Origin: Linanthus parryae
Lineage: Eukaryota; Streptophyta; Magnoliopsida; Ericales; Polemoniaceae
Assembly (NCBI GenBank): GCA_023055425.1
Contig: JALGPY010000003.1
Span: forward strand, 64,588,991 to 64,652,990
DNA length: 64,000 nucleotides
Direction of reading: 5' to 3'
In this document: positions 63,295 to 64,000 of the stretch, one piece after another
Layout: each line of letters opens with the position of its first letter
How positions within the stretch are numbered: the stretch's first letter is position 1
Translations under genes and position numbers: made by a program
The notes under the pieces: model-generated
Told to the model about the DNA's origin: nothing
The model's input: the letters and a program-made list of their open reading frames with translations, nothing else
The model's database searches: none

Positions 63295-63921
63295 TGTAGA
63301 TACTGCTTTATGACATGGCAGATCTAGGCCACGTGGCAAGCATCCAGCACACCATATTGTGCTCCATACACACAGGATCACCAGCCGAGCTGATCCATGT
63401 GGGGGCTGCGAGACAGAGCCCTCGCATACCACCGCACGGGACTTGTAGGGACTTTGTGGTCTGGAGGCTAGAGTAAGCCCTGTCGCGTGCGAGCCAAGCC
63501 CGCGCGCGACCTTTAGTAACTGTTTTGAGAGATCTTTGGCACGAGCTCCCTAGACCCGGTCAATCCGGTCAAACCCGGTCAACCTCGTAACGGTTCCGGT
63601 ACTCGCGCACCACGTGCTCTAACGGTTCCTATATACTCGGACGAACGTGCCGTTATGGTTAAGCTAATTAAGCCGCCATTAATGGGCGCATTAACCACAC
63701 TACAACGGTCACGTTCTCCAGTATATATACATCGTTAACCTTTCCATACAAAAGAGGACAACACTGCCATACGCGGAAGCTCTGCCAAACCTCTGTCTCT
63801 CTCTCAGACATTGCTACTGACTTGCTCTCTCCCTACACACACCCCTATTCTTCCTGTGCGATCCCTGATCCACTACGTACGGTGTACACGGAGGTCTCCC
63901 TGCCGGAATCTCTTGTGCACA
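63295..63921 (+). repeat. 5' LTR of Tat-2
   Basis: 627 bp, TGTAGATACTGC...TTGTGCACA. It contains the GC-rich inverted repeat GTCGCGTGCG/CGCGCGCGAC (63482-63510), CCGGTCAA three times at 63556, 63565 and 63575 (absent from Tat-1), and TAACGGTTCC at 63588 and 63620, the second followed by TATATA at 63630. Confidence 0.85.
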
Positions 63922-63924
63922 TTT

Positions 63925-63940
63925 TGGTGAACCCGACGTG
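63925..63940 (+). other. Primer binding site of Tat-2
   Basis: TGGTGAACCCGACGTG, 3 nt after the LTR, as in Tat-1. Probably tRNA-Trp. Confidence 0.75.
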
Positions 63941-63962
63941 AAACTTACCAGCAAAAGCAACC

Positions 63963-64000
63963 ATGTCTCAGGAGGATGATGTCAGCAACCGGTCGCCTTC
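63963..64000 (+). CDS. Start of Tat-2 gag
   Basis: The ATG lies 22 bases after the primer binding site. The twelve visible codons, MSQEDDVSNRSP, resemble the gag start of Tat-1 (MSLEGNLCDGYQSP). It is cut by the window end. Confidence 0.6.
   Translation, partial: MSQEDDVSNRSP

Larger units (their letters stand above)
63295..64000 (+). mobile_element. Tat-2: 5' end of a Ty3/Tat-clade retrotransposon
   Basis: LTR, primer binding site and the first codons of gag on the plus strand, matching Tat-1 (minus strand, 10285-10915). The flanking 5-mer on the left is ACCAC. It is inserted in the third ORF of SIRE-2 and continues past the window. Confidence 0.85.

Overview
This window is intergenic DNA from a flowering plant. 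The evidence is a set of plant-specific retrotransposon lineages: Athila and Tat clades of Ty3; Tork, Angela and SIRE lineages of Ty1; an L1 LINE with a C-terminal RNase H. I see no host gene, rRNA or tRNA. Nearly every base that can be assigned belongs to a transposable element, and the elements sit inside one another. I cannot name the species. Element names such as Athila-A or SIRE-1 are mine, for this window only.

Layout, left to right. (1) 1-5830: right-hand part of a plus-strand Ty3/Athila element (Athila-A) with a broken third ORF, polypurine tract and complete 3' LTR. It is inserted into (2) 5831-10915: a decayed minus-strand Ty3/Tat element (Tat-1) with its 5' LTR at 10285-10915. Tat-1 is inserted into (3) a decayed plus-strand Ty1/Tork element (10916-14313, continuing at 28152-28440). 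Tork is split by (4) 14314-28146: a complete minus-strand Athila element (Athila-B) with two LTRs, TSD GGCTA, a broken gag-pol and an intact 561-codon third ORF. (5) 28441-33350: the 5' part of a plus-strand Angela-type Ty1 element. (6) 33361-35757: unassigned sequence with an LTR-promoter-like stretch, an (AT)n tract and a 152-bp foldback element with a 9-bp TSD. (7) 35767-49610: a 5'-truncated L1 (TSD TTAAGGATG) split by a non-autonomous hAT element (35823-36854, TSD AGTAAAGG) and by an apparently intact, very young Angela element (36894-45327, TSD GGAAG, two 1437-bp LTRs, 1311-codon gag-pol). (8) 50.1-51.0 kb: scraps of copia RNase H and Athila reverse transcriptase. (9) 51028 to beyond the window: a minus-strand SIRE element (SIRE-1) whose 5' LTR is split at 60470 by a second SIRE (SIRE-2), whose third ORF is split at 63295 by a plus-strand Tat 5' end (Tat-2).

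The most interesting signal is not a gene. Four element families (Athila-A, Athila-B, SIRE, and the unassigned LTR-like stretch at 34 kb) carry arrays of short palindromes. Each family has a different palindrome sequence, but the layout is the same: palindromes come in pairs whose starts or centres lie about 19-22 bp apart, close to two turns of DNA. In both Athila LTRs the array ends 78-84 bp upstream of a TATA box. In Athila-B the same palindrome forms a second array of 18 copies between pol and the third ORF, again 83 bp upstream of a TATA box, which suggests a separate promoter for that ORF. SIRE-1 also has a 20-bp-phased array directly upstream of its third ORF. The third ORFs of Athila (Ty3) and SIRE (Ty1), usually called env-like, share an ungapped motif Y-x2-M-x4-[IV]-x-[LVI]-[PS] and show no signal peptide or membrane segment by eye. 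One reading is a shared promoter-plus-third-ORF module in two unrelated retrotransposon superfamilies.

Coordinates of LTR ends, TSDs and palindromes were read by hand. Family assignments rest on motif recognition, not on database searches.
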